Below the pieces are notes generated by a model that saw only the letters and a list, made by a program, of their open reading frames with translations, did not search any database and had not been told where the DNA came from. Below, piece after piece: positions 55,208 to 64,000 of a DNA stretch of 64,000 nt. A program made the position numbers and the translations under genes. Source of the DNA: Takakia lepidozioides (taxonomy: Eukaryota; Streptophyta; Takakiopsida; Takakiales; Takakiaceae); the NCBI GenBank assembly GCA_030704615.1, contig CM060732.1, forward strand, positions 65,329,053 to 65,393,052, written 5' to 3'. Every line of letters starts with the position of its first letter. Position 1 is the first letter of the stretch.

Positions 55208-56264
55208 TGTCGCGCGGCTTTTACTCACCCATCCCTTCGCTATTCGAGGCGGAAACTCCAAGATTGAAGAGTTGGAAATCTCTAAGTACTCAGCCCGCGC
55301 AGAACAATCAGTCATGACCTACAGCTAGTGTATCATGGGGGTGTTTCCTATTTGTTTCCCTTTTGGTATTCATGTTAACTATCTTACCATTGATAATTAA
55401 GTATCAGTTTGCTCTATCAATCTATTGGATTCCATCAACTCATCCATTCATTCCACAGCTTCACTCAGATCTCTCTACACAGTGTGTTTGTATCGTAAAA
55501 GTATCCGATTATGATTTATCAGGTATCAGGGCGAAGCCATTGTGTCTCTAATCTCCTCTACAATATCATTACAGCCTTGCATATATCAAGCATCTACTCA
55601 TCATCTCTCTATCTTCACTTCCGTTCTTCATCTCTGCCCGATCCCCTCTCTTCTATCACCAAGAAGTCCTCCTCCGAATGATGTCCCTCAATTCCCCGTT
55701 TCTCCCTTTATCTTCATATCCGCGGTTCTAACCGTTTCCCTCACTAACCGTCGTCTGTGAACTAACATGTTCCCTTCGCAGGTGTTGTTCCCCACAGTCG
55801 TTCCCTATCCTACTCTTCGTTCCCTATGATCGTGACAGCTGTGTCAAGCTGTGACTGGCTGTGTGAAACTGTGATGGGCTGTGCTGTGACTGGCTGTGCG
55901 ACTGTGTTTGGCTGTGTCGGGCTGTGACTGGCTGTGTGGGCTGTGCCGGGCTGTGTCGGCTGTGTGGGTGGTGTCTGCTGTGACGACTGTGACGGGCTGT
56001 GTTGGCTTTTGTCGGCTGTGACGACTGTGACGGGCTGTGTTGGCTGTGACGACTGTGACGGGCTGTGTTGGCTGTGTGTCGGCTGTGACGACTGTGACGG
56101 GCTGTGTTGGCTGTGTCGGCTGTGACGACTGTGACGATTGTGACGGGCTGTGTAACCCCCCTCTACAGTGCGCTGCTGTCACCCCTAAGGCTCATGTTGG
56201 TCTCAGTCTGTGCAAAAATTAAGGGTACCCTACAGATCCCGTATAAGTGTCTAAGTCCCCGACA
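55208..56264 (-). repeat. LTR of gypsy copy I
   Basis: Begins (plus strand) TGTCGCGCGG and ends CCCCGACA, giving TGTCG...CGACA termini, 1,057 bp. Homologous to the 59,966-60,822 LTR at both ends and in the minisatellite. The primer-binding site next to it (reading TTTGCGACCATACTGGGG) is a mutated version of that in copy II. Confidence 0.8.
55845..56155. repeat. CTGTGAC/GGCTGTG minisatellite in LTR I
   Basis: Tandem units such as CTGTGACGACTGTGACGGGCTGTGTTGG, about 28-40 bp, inside the U3 part of the LTR. Reverse complement of the CACAGCC core array at 3.7-4.31 kb. Confidence 0.88.
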
Positions 56265-56461
56265 GTCCTCTAACAATTTCCTCATAGAAATGTGGTGGGT
56301 AACTGCTTGTTTCACCCACAATTGGTGTTGCTGTTACTACACCACAACAGATACCTTTTAAACAACTTAGGCCTTCCAGTTGCATTTCTGCAACCTGCTC
56401 CCACTCTGGGTGTGCAGCAAACAAAGTAGCTTCCTGCTCCTCATCAAGTCCTTTTCTCCAG

Positions 56462-57415
56462 TCATACTCTCTGACTCCTTGAGGTCTTCTCGCAGCATGT
56501 AGATTTCTTAGTGGTGATTTGTACCTTGCACTTCCCATCATGCACAGTTAGTAACTGGGAATTCCAGTCATGGAATACCCTGGCCTGTTTCAGCCATGGT
56601 CGACCCAGCAATAAGGAGTAAGCTTCCATGACATCATCCATTTTCAATACAGTCACTGTGATCTTAAAGATCATCTTTTGAATCTGTATCTTAACTCCTC
56701 TTATCAAGCCTAATGGCTGAACACTTCTTTGATCCGCCATTGTTATTGTGAATGGGGCTGGTTTCATGTTACTTAGACCAAGCTTCTGCCTTAATTGGTC
56801 TGTCATGATATTAACTCCAAAGCCTCCATCTATCAGTACATCAGTCAAGTCTGTGCTTCCAATTCTCAATTGGATTACTGGCATAGAATCATCAAAGTCC
56901 ATGCCTGTTTCTCGCCCTTCTGGCTTCACAATATAGCTTGTCACCTTGCTGTTCAGGTCTGTGTTCCCTGTCACATGGGCAATCTGATTGATTGCTTGAT
57001 ACTGTCTGTGCCTACAATGAGGTGCCATAGCCAATAGCTGTCCAATGGTAATCTCCGCTTTGGACTGGCATATTACTTCAGCCAAAGTCACTTCATTACC
57101 CTGCACTTGTGCAGCTTCTTTCTTCACTTCATCTTCTCTTTCAGAATCAGAGGAATCTGCCATAGGGATATCAGTACTCTTCTGCATTTCCCTTATGGTA
57201 TCAGCCACTTCCTTGTGTAGTTCCTTATCATCTCTCCAAGCCTCATCATCTTCAGGCACATCAATGTCATCTTCATTATCTTCATTTTCCTCATCTACTG
57301 GAGGTATTAGTTTAGCTTTGCTTCTGGTTACTATCATCGTACTCACTTCTGGTACAAAACATGGCCTAAGCATGTGAGCTGCCACCACTGGGCCCTCATT
57401 CACAGGAGCTCTCAT
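56462..57415 (-). pseudogene. Retropepsin-like protease region of gypsy copy II
   Basis: A 317-codon frame. Residues 1-120 are acidic (DEENEDNEDDIDVPEDDEAW). The aspartic-protease core is at about residues 180-290: MPVIQLRIGSTDLTDVLIDGGFGVNIM, with Asp-Gly-Gly where Asp-Thr/Ser-Gly is usual, and LLLGRPWLKQARVFHDW. Many plant gypsy elements carry this retropepsin to cut gag-pol. The frame runs into the LTR I junction area at about 56,300 in other phases. The DGG change makes activity doubtful. Confidence 0.8.
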
Positions 57416-57419
57416 CTCA

Positions 57420-57850
57420 TTCTGGTGTCTGATCTAGAATGGATAGGCTGCCTTGCGATGTCCTGCCTGATTACAATAGTAACACAGTTCTTCACCATTG
57501 GGTCCTCGCCCTTGATCTGCTCTGGGATTATTTCTATAACTTGGATTACCCTGATAGTTGCCCCTGGGATTGCCCTGGTAATTCCCTCTTGGATTACCTC
57601 TCTCTTCCATACCATTGTTATAACCACCAGGCCTACCATAGTGGTCCTAATCACTGTTTCTTCTTGGCTGGGGCTGCACTTGATGCACCCTTACTTGCCT
57701 AGGTTCTCTTGCAGCTGTCCTTCTGTTGTAATAACAATTTTCAGTAGAATGGTTATCTATTTTACAGATAGTACAGTGTTTCTCCTTCATGTGGCATTCA
57801 GTTGTGGTATGGCCTTCATTCTGGCATTTTGCACACCAAACACCCTTCCT
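57420..57850 (-). pseudogene. CCHC zinc knuckles of gypsy copy II
   Basis: Directly continuing gag after a TAG (Trp in copy I): CAKCQNEGHTTTEC and CTICKIDNHSTENC are perfect CX2CX4HX4C knuckles. An Arg/Asn/Gly-rich stretch with repeated GNPRGNYQ and a partial third knuckle (CYYCNQAGH) follow. Nucleocapsid function, RNA binding. Confidence 0.8.
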
Positions 57851-59345
57851 CTAATGTGTTGCAGCCTCTGTGGCATACTTCTTCAAGATCTCTTCCAATC
57901 TTTTATCATAGTTATCCCTCTTCAACTTTTCCTTCTTCTTACTCTTCTTCTTGAGCTCTTGCTCTTCTTCCTCATCTGACTCCTCCTCAGAGTCCTCATC
58001 ATCCCTTTTCTCTCTCCTGAGCATTCCCAGTTGCTCAATTCTGTTAGCTGTTTCAAATGCCTCCTCCACTGTATTATGGGGTAACATATCCACTTTCTTT
58101 TGCAACTCTGGTCTTAGTCCACTCACAAACCAAGTCTTCTGTAACCCTGGTGCTGGTACAGCAGCCAGCTTTTTCATCATTAATTCCATCTTTTCCATGT
58201 ACTCTTCAATAGTTTCAAGCTTCTTTTGCCTTAACTGTTGTAAACTTCCATACACTTCGTCCTCAGTTTTGCTTGTCCTGAACCTATTTCGGAATGCCGT
58301 ACTAAGGCCATTCCAGGTCAGGAAATGTTTATCGGGGAATCTTACATACCATTCACTTGCTTTCTTAATAAGTGAACAAGGAAACAGTCTCATCTTGGCA
58401 TCATCGCCATTCTCATTGTTCACAATACACATGTGCTCAAATTGACTAATGTGTACATCAGGATCCCCTTTCCCTGCGTATATTGGAAAAGGTGGTTTTG
58501 CCCGTGTTGGAGGTACCGCCATTTGTGGCCTTACACCCTGCCCTCTGGCAGGTGCTAGTCCTCTTTTTGGTGCTGGTCCTTGAGGACCTGTTGTAGTAGT
58601 GGTGGAACTCCCATCAGGTGCTGGCCCCTGAGCACTCCCTGCTACTGGCCCCACTATATTCACAGTATTCCCAGCTCCAGTTGCACTACTTCCCACACTC
58701 CTTGTCCCCCCATAGCCAAATCCAGGCTGCCCGCCTGATCCCCCTGAACCGACACCTTCGTTGGCCTGTGATCCAAGTGCTCCACTTGATCTAGGTCCAA
58801 CAGGTTGGGATGTCCTGGTTGTAGTCTCAACCTCAACTGTTGGGTCTACTTCTTCATCTTCCAATTTCTTCTCTCTGTTTTCATCTTCCAAGTTCTGCTC
58901 TTGGGTTTCTTCCTCTTCACTCATGTAACTCAATTGCAATGGTGTTGGAGAGTCTGAACTCTCCATTGGCTTTGCCACATCCACCCCTCCTTCTTTGTCT
59001 TCCGTTTCAGAAACTGGAGTTCCTGCTTTTGGTGTTCCATGCCAACTCTTATCAAATATTTTTGTCAAATCTTTTATCCAAGGATGTACCTCAGATCTCC
59101 CCTCGTGGCTGATCTTCTTCCTGTACCAAATCCCTTAATCTTTCTTGTAAAGAATAAGAAGGAGTGGCATCCAACTCTAGTTCCTCCGGTATGGGTGATG
59201 TACTCTCCGATCTTAATGGTGTGAGAGGTCCAGATGACTCCCCTATGTCTATTCCTCTCTCCCAAAGATATGGATAATTAGCTTTCAAATAACTCTCTCT
59301 CTTTACTGAATATCTTTGAAGTCTAGCTTCTCTTTCATCACTCAT
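57851..59345 (-). pseudogene. Gag of gypsy copy II
   Basis: The start (59,345-59,091) and the remaining 405 codons (59,068-57,851) are separated by a single frameshift near 59,095; copy I is open across that point. The capsid core (SLIKKASEWYVRFPDKHFLTWNGLSTAFRNRF ... LETIEEYMEKMELMMKKL ... VSGLRPELQKKVDML) is complete, followed by an acidic/Lys-rich tail ending at the TAG before the zinc knuckles. Confidence 0.88.
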
Positions 59346-59453
59346 GTCCCATGTCTTTCATATCTTCAATGACGCAATAACCAAAACTCTCTTCTGTAGT
59401 ATCTCTCGTATATGCCTGGGTTTCTTTCAAGCTTCAAAGCACCCTTGGCTATA

Positions 59454-59717
59454 CTAGAAGTCTCTGTTTACCATATAACCATATGGCAAACACGTTTGGA
59501 AAGTTGTTCTTGGTGTAAGTTTGATCCACAAGATATCCTTGGGAATCCAATTCTTTACCAGTACCAACTCTTCATGCATATGAGTGTAAACATTCACTTT
59601 CCGTTCCTCCCAGCCTTCAAACTCCACTCGTTTAATGGATAACAACGTTATCACATAAACCAGCATTGGTAACCAACTTGCTCTCCCTCTACAGGCCACC
59701 TGATAAATCTTTATCAC
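59454..59717 (-). CDS. Leader ORF upstream of gag, gypsy copy II (truncated)
   Basis: An 87-codon frame nearly identical to the copy I leader ORF until PYGYMV, where one inserted T (CTGTTTACC against CCGTTACC) shifts the frame. Conservation between copies suggests it once encoded protein. Confidence 0.55.
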   Translation of the reverse strand: MIKIYQVACRGRASWLPMLVYVITLLSIKRVEFEGWEERKVNVYTHMHEELVLVKNWIPKDILWIKLTPRTTFQTCLPYGYMVNRDF

Positions 59718-59946
59718 TCCTTTCTCCAGACCCCACTCAGGGTCAGCATCATCAGGGGCCCATCATGCACCTCTTAAGAATGTTTTTTTTTACACCGTCT
59801 GGCAATTCCAAGACACCTCCGAACGAAGTGGTTTGGGCAATCTTTCTTTCTCAATTCCATAGGGAAATTCGATTCACATCAAGTTCTTTAATTCTCCAAC
59901 CACCATGATCCACCAGATGCCTGTCCATCTGTTTTTTTGACCCATT

Positions 59947-59963
59947 TCCCCAGTTGGTCGCCA
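59947..59963 (-). promoter_or_regulatory. Primer-binding site of gypsy copy II
   Basis: In the minus sense TGGCGACCAACTGGGGA starts two bases after the LTR end (CGACA-TT-TGG). A tRNA 3' end ...CCA would anneal here to start reverse transcription. The tRNA identity was not determined. Confidence 0.7.
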
Positions 59964-59965
59964 AA

Positions 59966-60822
59966 TGTCGAGCGACTTTTACTTACCCATCCCTTCGCTA
60001 TCCGGTGGAAACTCAAGATAGAGATGGGATATCTCTAAGCACTCAGCCCGCTCAAAACAATCAGTCGTGACCTACAGTTAGTGAATCATGGTTGTGCTTC
60101 CTATTTGTATTTCTTCTTGCCTTCATGTTAGCAATTTACCTTACTGTGTATACTGAAGCATCAGATTGCTTCAGTATCTACGAGTTCCATTCACTCTCAT
60201 CCATTCATTCCACAGTTTCACCTCATGTCTCTATACTTAGTGTGATTGTATCGGATAAGTATCAGATTATGATTTATCAGGTATCAAGCCAATGCCATGG
60301 GACTCTAATCTGCCCTACAATATCACTACAACTTTGCATGTAACAAGCATCTACTATTCATCTTTCCTCCTTCATCGTGCTCTCCATCCTTGCTGCCCGT
60401 TCTTGCTCTTTGCATGATCTCCCCTCATGCATGACCAAGAAGCGCTCCCCGTGAAGTGATCCCCTACCTGGTGCTGCTCTGCCTAATCTACCTGCAAGCT
60501 GTTCCAACCGCCTAACTAACTAATGGTCACCCCTGAAGTAACACGTTCCCTCTGCAGATGTCTTCCCACACAGTAGTTCCCCCTGCTAATGATACCGTTC
60601 CCTCCGTGCGCTGTGACAGGCTGTGCCAAACTGTGTTGGGCTGTGACTGTGTTTGACTGTGACTGGCTGTGCAAAGCTGTGTCGGGCTGTGATAACCCAT
60701 GACTTGACTGTGTGAGCTTGTCTACCACCCCTAAACCTGTGTGGCTTAAGTCTACCATCTGTAAGTCTGCGAAAAATTAAGGGCACCCCACAGAACCCGT
60801 AAAAGCGTCTAAGTCCCAAACA
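59966..60822 (-). repeat. LTR of gypsy copy II
   Basis: Plus strand TGTCGAGCG... to ...AAGTCCCAAACA, 857 bp, homologous to LTR I. Its outer end reads AAACA instead of CGACA, probably by mutation. Confidence 0.75.
60608..60725. repeat. GGCTGTG minisatellite in LTR II
   Basis: A short version of the LTR I array: CTGTGACAGGCTGTG, GGGCTGTGACTGTG and related units. The difference in array length accounts for most of the 200-bp difference between the LTRs. Confidence 0.8.
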
Positions 60823-61199
60823 GCCATGAGCTCATGAGCGGGCATGGCTCACCCATGAGCCGCAAAGTAACACACTTCGAATTTCGGCAGATTTTTTTCG
60901 GGCCCAAAACTATAAATAATCGAAAGTAGTATAAAAAGAGAAGGTTTTCGAAGATTTCCGCGCTCATGCTGGAAGCACTCCGCTCATAAGTACCAGTGTC
61001 CGCTCATGACTTGGAGCCCATGCTCATGGACCGCCAGGCCAGGTCATAGAAAAACTGAATTCTAGGCAGTAACGGCACCGAAATTATCTCAGAGGAAGAG
61101 ACGCAAGCGGAATTAGGATCCGGGTTTGCAGACTCCGAAAACGCAATGGCGACCTATAACCGTGGATAGTACTGTTGCAGAAGTGCAGGATGGTTGGGT
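60823..61199. other. Flank with scattered GCTCATGA repeats
   Basis: No gene. Short repeats of CGCTCATGA/CATGAGCGG occur in both orientations between 60,830 and 61,035, some able to pair as hairpins. Confidence 0.45.
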
Positions 61200-61560
61200 A
61201 TAAAGCGCTAATTGGGCACAGGAAAAGAAATAGCCAGCTGAAGGCTCGGGAGTGAAGCCAATAACGGTGCCGAAATTGGGCTCCGCCAACCAAATACCCG
61301 GCTGAAGCCTCCGGAGTGCAGCCAATAACGGCGCCCAAATTGGGCCCCGGAAACCAAATACTCGGCTGAAGCCACCGGAGTGCAGCCGATAACAGCGTCA
61401 AAATTGGGGTCCGGAAACCAAATACCCGGCTGAAGGCTGGGGAGTGCAACCAATAGCCGAAATTGGGCTCCGGAAACAAAATTCTCGGCTGAAGCTTCCG
61501 CAGTCCATCCAATAACGATGCCAAAATTGGGCTCCAGAGAGCAAATACCCACCTTACGGT
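61200..61560. repeat. Roughly 60-bp minisatellite
   Basis: Five to six units of CAAATACCCGGCTGAAGCC, TCCGGAGTGCAGCCAATAACG, GCGCCGAAATTGGGCTCCGG. A stray unit end (CAATAACGGCGCTGAAATAGG) lies at about 62,737. The minus-strand frames it opens (repeating WLHSRAFS-type peptides) are artefacts. Confidence 0.9.
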
Positions 61561-61771
61561 GAGGGAGTTTTGCAAACTCTCTTGAAACTGGTGCGGATTT
61601 GTCTAATAAAAGCACACATGTCGGAGGAAATAGAAGTTCTACCGCATACGACATTGGCAGTGCAGCAATGATATATCCCTCTTCCGCCGGCCTCGCTCTC
61701 ATTTTGCTCTTCACTCTTCTCTGTTGTGCCCATCTCCTCCCTGCTCTGAGTTCTTGCTGTGTCGTGAGGCC

Positions 61772-62320
61772 ATGTCGTGCCCGAATCACATCTATCGACG
61801 CCAGACGAGAGTCATTGTCCCGAAAGCAGACGACATCATTGTCTTCCTAGATGTTTACAGGGACGATCCTCGACTTGTCCAACTGAGAGCAATGGAGTTT
61901 CTTCCAGGATTGCACGATTCTCCTGGACCCCGGCTGGGGAGCAGGTGGTTCCTACGCATCATGGACCTGGACTTTCCGCTTGAGTGGGAGCCGAACAGAT
62001 CACACACATCGTTGTTGTATCGCTGGAATTGTTGCGAGTGGATGTATGATGAGTGCATAGTTGAAAACTTCACGCGTGGACGGACTGGCTCAGAAAGTGG
62101 GGACATTCTCTTCAGTTATGAGGATGAGGAGGGGGAACACAGGGCCCACTGTGAAAATGTCTTTCTACAAAGGGGCGCTATCGATAAACACGACATCCTC
62201 GTTAGTTTCAACCGGGCGACAGAAACCGCTGACATTTTGTTCAAATATCGGCACCCGGTCACTCAGGAGGTCCTTGAGAGGCCAGTTCGAGTTCCTTCTT
62301 CTTGGGCAAGGGGACCATAG
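61772..62320 (+). CDS. Hypothetical 182-aa protein
   Basis: Open frame MSCPNHIYRRQTRVIVPKADD ... ending VPSSWARGP. The Met at 61,772 is preferred over an upstream non-ATG extension. It is rich in Asp/Glu and aromatic residues (FLDVYRDDP, WFLRIMDLDFPLEW, RWNCCEWMYDECIVENF, ILFSYEDEEGEH, DILFKYRH). No signal peptide, membrane helix or known domain was recognised. The repeated DILFxY pattern (GDILFSYED and ADILFKYRH, about 55 residues apart) hints at an internal beta-strand repeat. It lies 210 bp after the minisatellite, which may sit in its promoter. Could be a lineage-specific gene or an exon of a mobile element. Confidence 0.5.
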   Translation: MSCPNHIYRRQTRVIVPKADDIIVFLDVYRDDPRLVQLRAMEFLPGLHDSPGPRLGSRWFLRIMDLDFPLEWEPNRSHTSLLYRWNCCEWMYDECIVENFTRGRTGSESGDILFSYEDEEGEHRAHCENVFLQRGAIDKHDILVSFNRATETADILFKYRHPVTQEVLERPVRVPSSWARGP

Positions 62321-62718
62321 GTCATGCATGCTAGAGTAGACATGTTTCGACTCGCCGACACTCATGGCACATACATTTTGATTCAGAAATCAAGTAGCTT
62401 CCATGTGCCATATGGGGAATATACATGCTTGGATAATCTTCTGTTAAGGTTTTTTGCAATTCACTGCCAGTATGCTGGGACGTGTCCTTTGTCGTATGGA
62501 TTGCTGTTTGCACAAGGTGCAGTATGCAAATGCTGGAATGTGCAGTAGGACCCTTCCCACTGGGACACAGAACTAGCAATCTTGTAAAGGCATCACATTT
62601 GCAGAACACTGACAATGTATTGGTAGCAAATTGGAGTCTTCTCATAAAGGTGGACGAAAACGCCAGGATGGGCTGCGAAATCACCACAAATTGAATGAAG
62701 AGCAGTAACAAGGAAGCA
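62321..62718. other. Intergenic region between convergent frames
   Basis: No supported feature; presumably 3' regions of the two flanking convergent genes, plus a stray minisatellite unit at 62,737. Confidence 0.4.
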
Positions 62719-63988
62719 CTATGCAGTATACAGACCAATAACGGCGCTGAAATAGGCCACAATACCTGTGTATCTCCACACAATGTACCTCTCCACCAGT
62801 CGAAACCCTACACGTCCTAGAGCGTCTGCCTCCTCCAGGGAAAGATCTGTACCAGTTGCCACAGGCCAGACTGGTGGTGGTTCAGGCATGCCTTGTACAC
62901 CATACTTGGGCTTGCCGAACACACACGACATGATGTCATGCCTGCAGAACCAAAACTCCTTCAGTGTGGCCTCCACAAACTTTGCACACACAAATCTCCC
63001 TGTGAAGCAAGGGGCAGGCACACCGCCCTGCGGGCTCCTCCGAATCATCTCATTGCATCTTTGGTTGGTGTCGACACGAACAGCACAACATTTGCCACAA
63101 AATGACGGACGGGTCCGTGCAATTCTCCACTGCGAGGCCGACACATCTCGCTCCACGATTGGAATGCTATATTGGGTAACGATAATAGGAGCAACATGCT
63201 CATCCTCGGCATGCTGTCCCGAGTCTGGCAGCGATTCCATGGATGCTGCAGGAGAGGGGGTACGAGTCCTGCTGGGAGGAGGCGTGGGATGCTACATCGT
63301 TGCGCCCCGAGGTTGAGTGCGGATGTTCATATCTGATCTCCATGAATCCCCGTCGCCTTCGGGCATGTCCTCAATTCTTCTCTTCATCACCGGCCGGCTG
63401 CGGACATCGCCCTCCAGGCAGTTCCCCCGACTGTGTAACGACGTTGACCTTATTGTTTCCCGCAATGCAGCAGTCCATTTTTTGGGATCGGTCAAACGAT
63501 GCGCCGCCCTCATTAGCATCTCCTGCCTGTCTAATCCGATACCCCATTGCTTTCCTCCCAGAAATTGGTAGTAACGAGATTGTTGCACGATGGCCCTCAC
63601 AATATCTTCTGTTGTTGCTGTCAACATGTCAACGAGATGTGCCGCAGAGGAAGCACGCTAGGAAGAGTGCACCGATTCGGCCATGTTCGTTGTCGGCATA
63701 TCCGTGTCATCCTCCAAGCTCATATCCTGTTGAAGGAAATTAGAAATGTCACTCATTGTGGAGAATGTCCAAGCACAAACAGAACAATTGTCAAGTACAG
63801 AAATGTGTTACCTGTCTCATGTAGTCTCCAAACTGGCGGAATCTATAGTGCCACCACGCAAGCCACGTTTGCAGTTCTGGCTGATCTTTCACATCCACTG
63901 CCCCTGAAGACACCCACCAGGCGCGTATGGTTGCAAACTCGGTCTCCGCCTCGTCGATGGAATTCGCATTTTTCCACGCAAGACACAT
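62719..63988 (-). pseudogene. Transposase-like gene, 5' part beyond window
   Basis: Minus-strand gene entering from the right edge. Exon 1 (63,988-63,812) reads AWKNANSIDEAETEFATIRAWW ... WLAWWHYRFRQFGDYMRQ with donor CAG|gtaac. Exon 2 starts 63,726 after ...caacag and reads DMSLEDDTDMPTTNMAESVHSS, then TAG at 63,658, then RASSAAHLVDML ... RYYQFLGGKQWGIGL in the same frame to about 63,310. A further exon (about 63,245-62,719) follows an AG acceptor. It has CGKCCAVRV, CNEMIRRSPQGG, and CFTGRFVCAKFVEATLKEFWFCRHD with regularly spaced Cys. The W...TTNMAESVH pattern resembles the end of the catalytic domain in MULE-type transposases; this is a by-eye call. The single TAG probably kills it. Confidence 0.5.
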
Positions 63989-64000
63989 ACTGATATGATC

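Larger units (their letters stand above)
48506..56264 (-). mobile_element. Ty3/gypsy element, copy I (LTR to integrase)
   Basis: In the minus sense: 5' LTR (56,264-55,208), degraded primer-binding site, leader ORF (55,012-54,623), gag (54,601 to about 53,230), zinc knuckles (about 53,130-52,680), protease region (about 52,700-51,550), RT (50,988-50,385), RNase H (50,220-49,948) and integrase (49,761-48,506). No 3' LTR is seen below 48.5 kb. Almost every domain is broken by frameshifts. The order protease-RT-RNase H-integrase defines Ty3/gypsy. Confidence 0.85.
56265..60822 (-). mobile_element. Ty3/gypsy element, copy II (LTR, gag, protease only)
   Basis: In the minus sense: LTR (60,822-59,966), intact primer-binding site, leader ORF, gag, three zinc knuckles, protease, then an abrupt stop at 56,265 where the LTR of copy I begins. 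RT, RNase H and integrase are absent here. Either copy I inserted into copy II or the two recombined. Confidence 0.82.

Noticed and set aside
61084-61789. Minus-strand frames with repeating WLHSRAFS-like peptides
   Set aside because: Products of the 60-bp minisatellite; period matches the DNA repeat.

Overview
The window looks like nuclear DNA of a streptophyte (green plant lineage). The best guess is a charophycean alga of the Chara type, with an early land plant as the alternative. The reasons are a ubiquitin-RUB (NEDD8) fusion gene, a plant-type DHX29-like DExH helicase cut into about 30 small exons by GT-AG introns, a jasmonate-oxygenase-like 2-oxoglutarate dioxygenase, chromodomain Ty3/gypsy retroelements and dispersed tRNA-derived SINEs. 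The species assignment is inference only.

Layout. Positions 1-7.8 kb hold minus-strand Ty3/gypsy debris: a gag-like frame with three in-frame stops, a CACAGCC minisatellite, a candidate LTR, and a pol fragment (RNase H, integrase, chromodomain). A palindromic tandem repeat lies at 8.2-9.04 kb. A secreted-protein gene resembling the 3D/RlpA-like double-psi beta-barrel family (9,251 to 14,360) is split by a complete 4,451-bp piggyBac-like transposon (9,351-13,801, TTAA duplicated). The host reading frame runs exactly across the TTAA. The 3' part of the transposon carries three covarying 50-nt modules that look like tRNAs without an anticodon arm. A fourth, with unrelated stem sequences, lies outside the transposon at 7,986-8,031.

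From 16.3 to 34.5 kb, on the plus strand, is the DHX29-like helicase. Its start-codon region is tandemly triplicated, which creates decoy upstream ORFs, and its introns contain SINE copies. Exon phases agree from 21,287 to the stop codon, so the helicase core appears intact. The intact ubiquitin-RUB gene follows at 35.8-36.9 kb. Scattered retroelement remnants (38.8-40.5 kb) precede a minus-strand dioxygenase gene (43.2-45.7 kb) whose second exon is damaged.

From 48.5 to 60.8 kb are two minus-strand copies of one Ty3/gypsy family. Copy I has LTR, leader ORF, gag, zinc knuckles, protease, RT, RNase H and integrase. Copy II stops in or just after the protease, exactly at the LTR edge of copy I. 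Both LTRs carry a CTGTGAC/GGCTGTG minisatellite. The right end (61-64 kb) has a roughly 60-bp minisatellite, an unrecognised 182-aa ORF and part of a minus-strand gene with a transposase-like TTNMAES motif and one premature TAG.

The working cellular genes are the helicase (translation initiation on structured mRNAs, by analogy with DHX29) and ubiquitin-RUB (modifier precursor). The rest is mostly mobile DNA. The observation most worth following is the family of anticodon-arm-less tRNA-like modules.
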